Of a DNA stretch of 64,000 nucleotides, positions 63,783 through 64,000 are shown in pieces. Numbering within the stretch: the first letter of the stretch is position 1; each line of letters starts with the position of its first letter. Origin of the DNA: Martinezella lusitana (lineage in GTDB: Bacteria; Pseudomonadota; Alphaproteobacteria; Rhizobiales; Rhizobiaceae); NCBI RefSeq assembly GCF_014207095.1, contig NZ_JACHBG010000001.1, positions 496,001 through 560,000 of the forward strand, read 5' to 3'. A program made the position numbers and the translations under genes. The notes below the pieces were generated by a model that was given only the letters and a program-made list of their open reading frames with translations, was not told the origin of the DNA and did not search any database.

Positions 63783-64000
63783 TCACATCCAATGTGTCCC
63801 TTCACTGCGCAGGAAGTGCAGCAGGTCCAGCACCAGCGACGGCTTGCCCATGGATGTGAGGATCGTATGGCACTGGCCGCGGTGGTGGGTGTGGTGATTG
63901 AACATATGCGATATCGCCGCGTGGAGGGGAACGGTAATGGCGCCCGGCCGCAGGATCGAGGTGTAGGTAATATTGACGGCAAGCGCATCGGCATCGAGCG
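63783..64000 (-). CDS. DinB family protein, partial (C-terminal part)
   Basis: The last 71 codons of a minus-strand gene run off the window edge. The fragment reads LDADALAVNITYTSILRPG, then SHMFNHHTHHRGQCHTILTSM and DLLHFLRSEGTHWM. The His-rich FNHHTHHRGQ is the metal site of DinB/YfiT-fold proteins. The role (perhaps a damage-inducible thiol transferase) is unknown. The start is outside the window. Confidence 0.85.
   Translation of the reverse strand, partial: LDADALAVNITYTSILRPGAITVPLHAAISHMFNHHTHHRGQCHTILTSMGKPSLVLDLLHFLRSEGTHWM

Noticed and set aside
1-64000. Search for tRNA/rRNA genes, CRISPR arrays, insertion sequences, phage genes and toxin-antitoxin pairs
   Set aside because: None was recognised; repeats found are short intergenic palindromes and all larger frames belong to housekeeping or accessory metabolic families.

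Overview
This 64 kb window is chromosomal DNA from an alphaproteobacterium of the order Hyphomicrobiales, most likely a Rhizobiaceae member (Rhizobium/Agrobacterium type). The base composition is high in GC and the codon use is uniform. The gene order dnaB-alr-radA-cvpA-purF and the block fabD-fabG-acpP-fabF-mltG-yicC-gmk with rsmA-pdxA-surA-lptD-lptG-lptF fit that group. The intergenic spaces carry RIME-like palindromic repeats of the kind known from rhizobia. I see no tRNA, rRNA, insertion sequence, prophage, CRISPR array or replication origin. The species cannot be fixed from the sequence alone.

Layout. 0-6.6 kb holds small genes: an EF-hand protein, an overlapping ygfZ / HD hydrolase / tyrosine-phosphatase operon, two hypothetical proteins, a TIGR02301-type protein, a Nudix hydrolase, a YnfA-type membrane protein, a SRAP abasic-site protein and a 46-residue basic protein that is easily missed. 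6.9-17.6 kb carries phosphatidylethanolamine synthesis (pssA, psd), a periplasmic class A acid phosphatase, an Atm1-like ABC exporter, a membrane-anchored LysM protein with duplicated domains, a LOG-family enzyme, rarD and cimA. 17.7-20.5 kb is cysS followed by three overlapping GFA-family zinc-protein genes.

20.7-35 kb is a mostly minus-strand housekeeping block (SDR, purF, cvpA, radA, alr, dnaB, rplI, DUF2232, rpsR, rpsF). It is interrupted by two plus-strand modules: a LysE-type exporter between radA and alr, and a marR / MFS / HlyD drug-efflux operon between dnaB and rplI. 35.3-38.6 kb has a ClpP-like periplasmic protein with SH3-like and SPOR-like regions, a histidine phosphatase and an aldo-keto reductase.

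38.7-54 kb is envelope biogenesis. fabD-fabG-acpP-fabF makes acyl chains, mltG trims glycan strands, gmk and yicC follow, and on the opposite strand lptF-lptG-lptD plus a SurA-like chaperone build the LPS export route, with pdxA and rsmA at the end of that run. A PAP2 enzyme resembling lipid A phosphatases lies next to lptF. 54-64 kb has pepA-holC, a GrpB-family protein, a sugar 1-dehydrogenase-like enzyme, an S9 oligopeptidase, a lipoprotein polysaccharide deacetylase, an ABC-F ATPase, a stand-alone domain resembling the N-terminal part of GGDEF proteins, and a DinB-family gene cut by the window edge.

No single clearly new multigene system stands out. The best candidates for a second look are the LysM protein with duplicated helical and Ig-like modules, the ClpP/SH3/SPOR protein, the triple GFA operon, the solo GGDEF-partner domain, the SGE-variant PAP2 enzyme, the 46-residue protein, and the RIME-like repeats.
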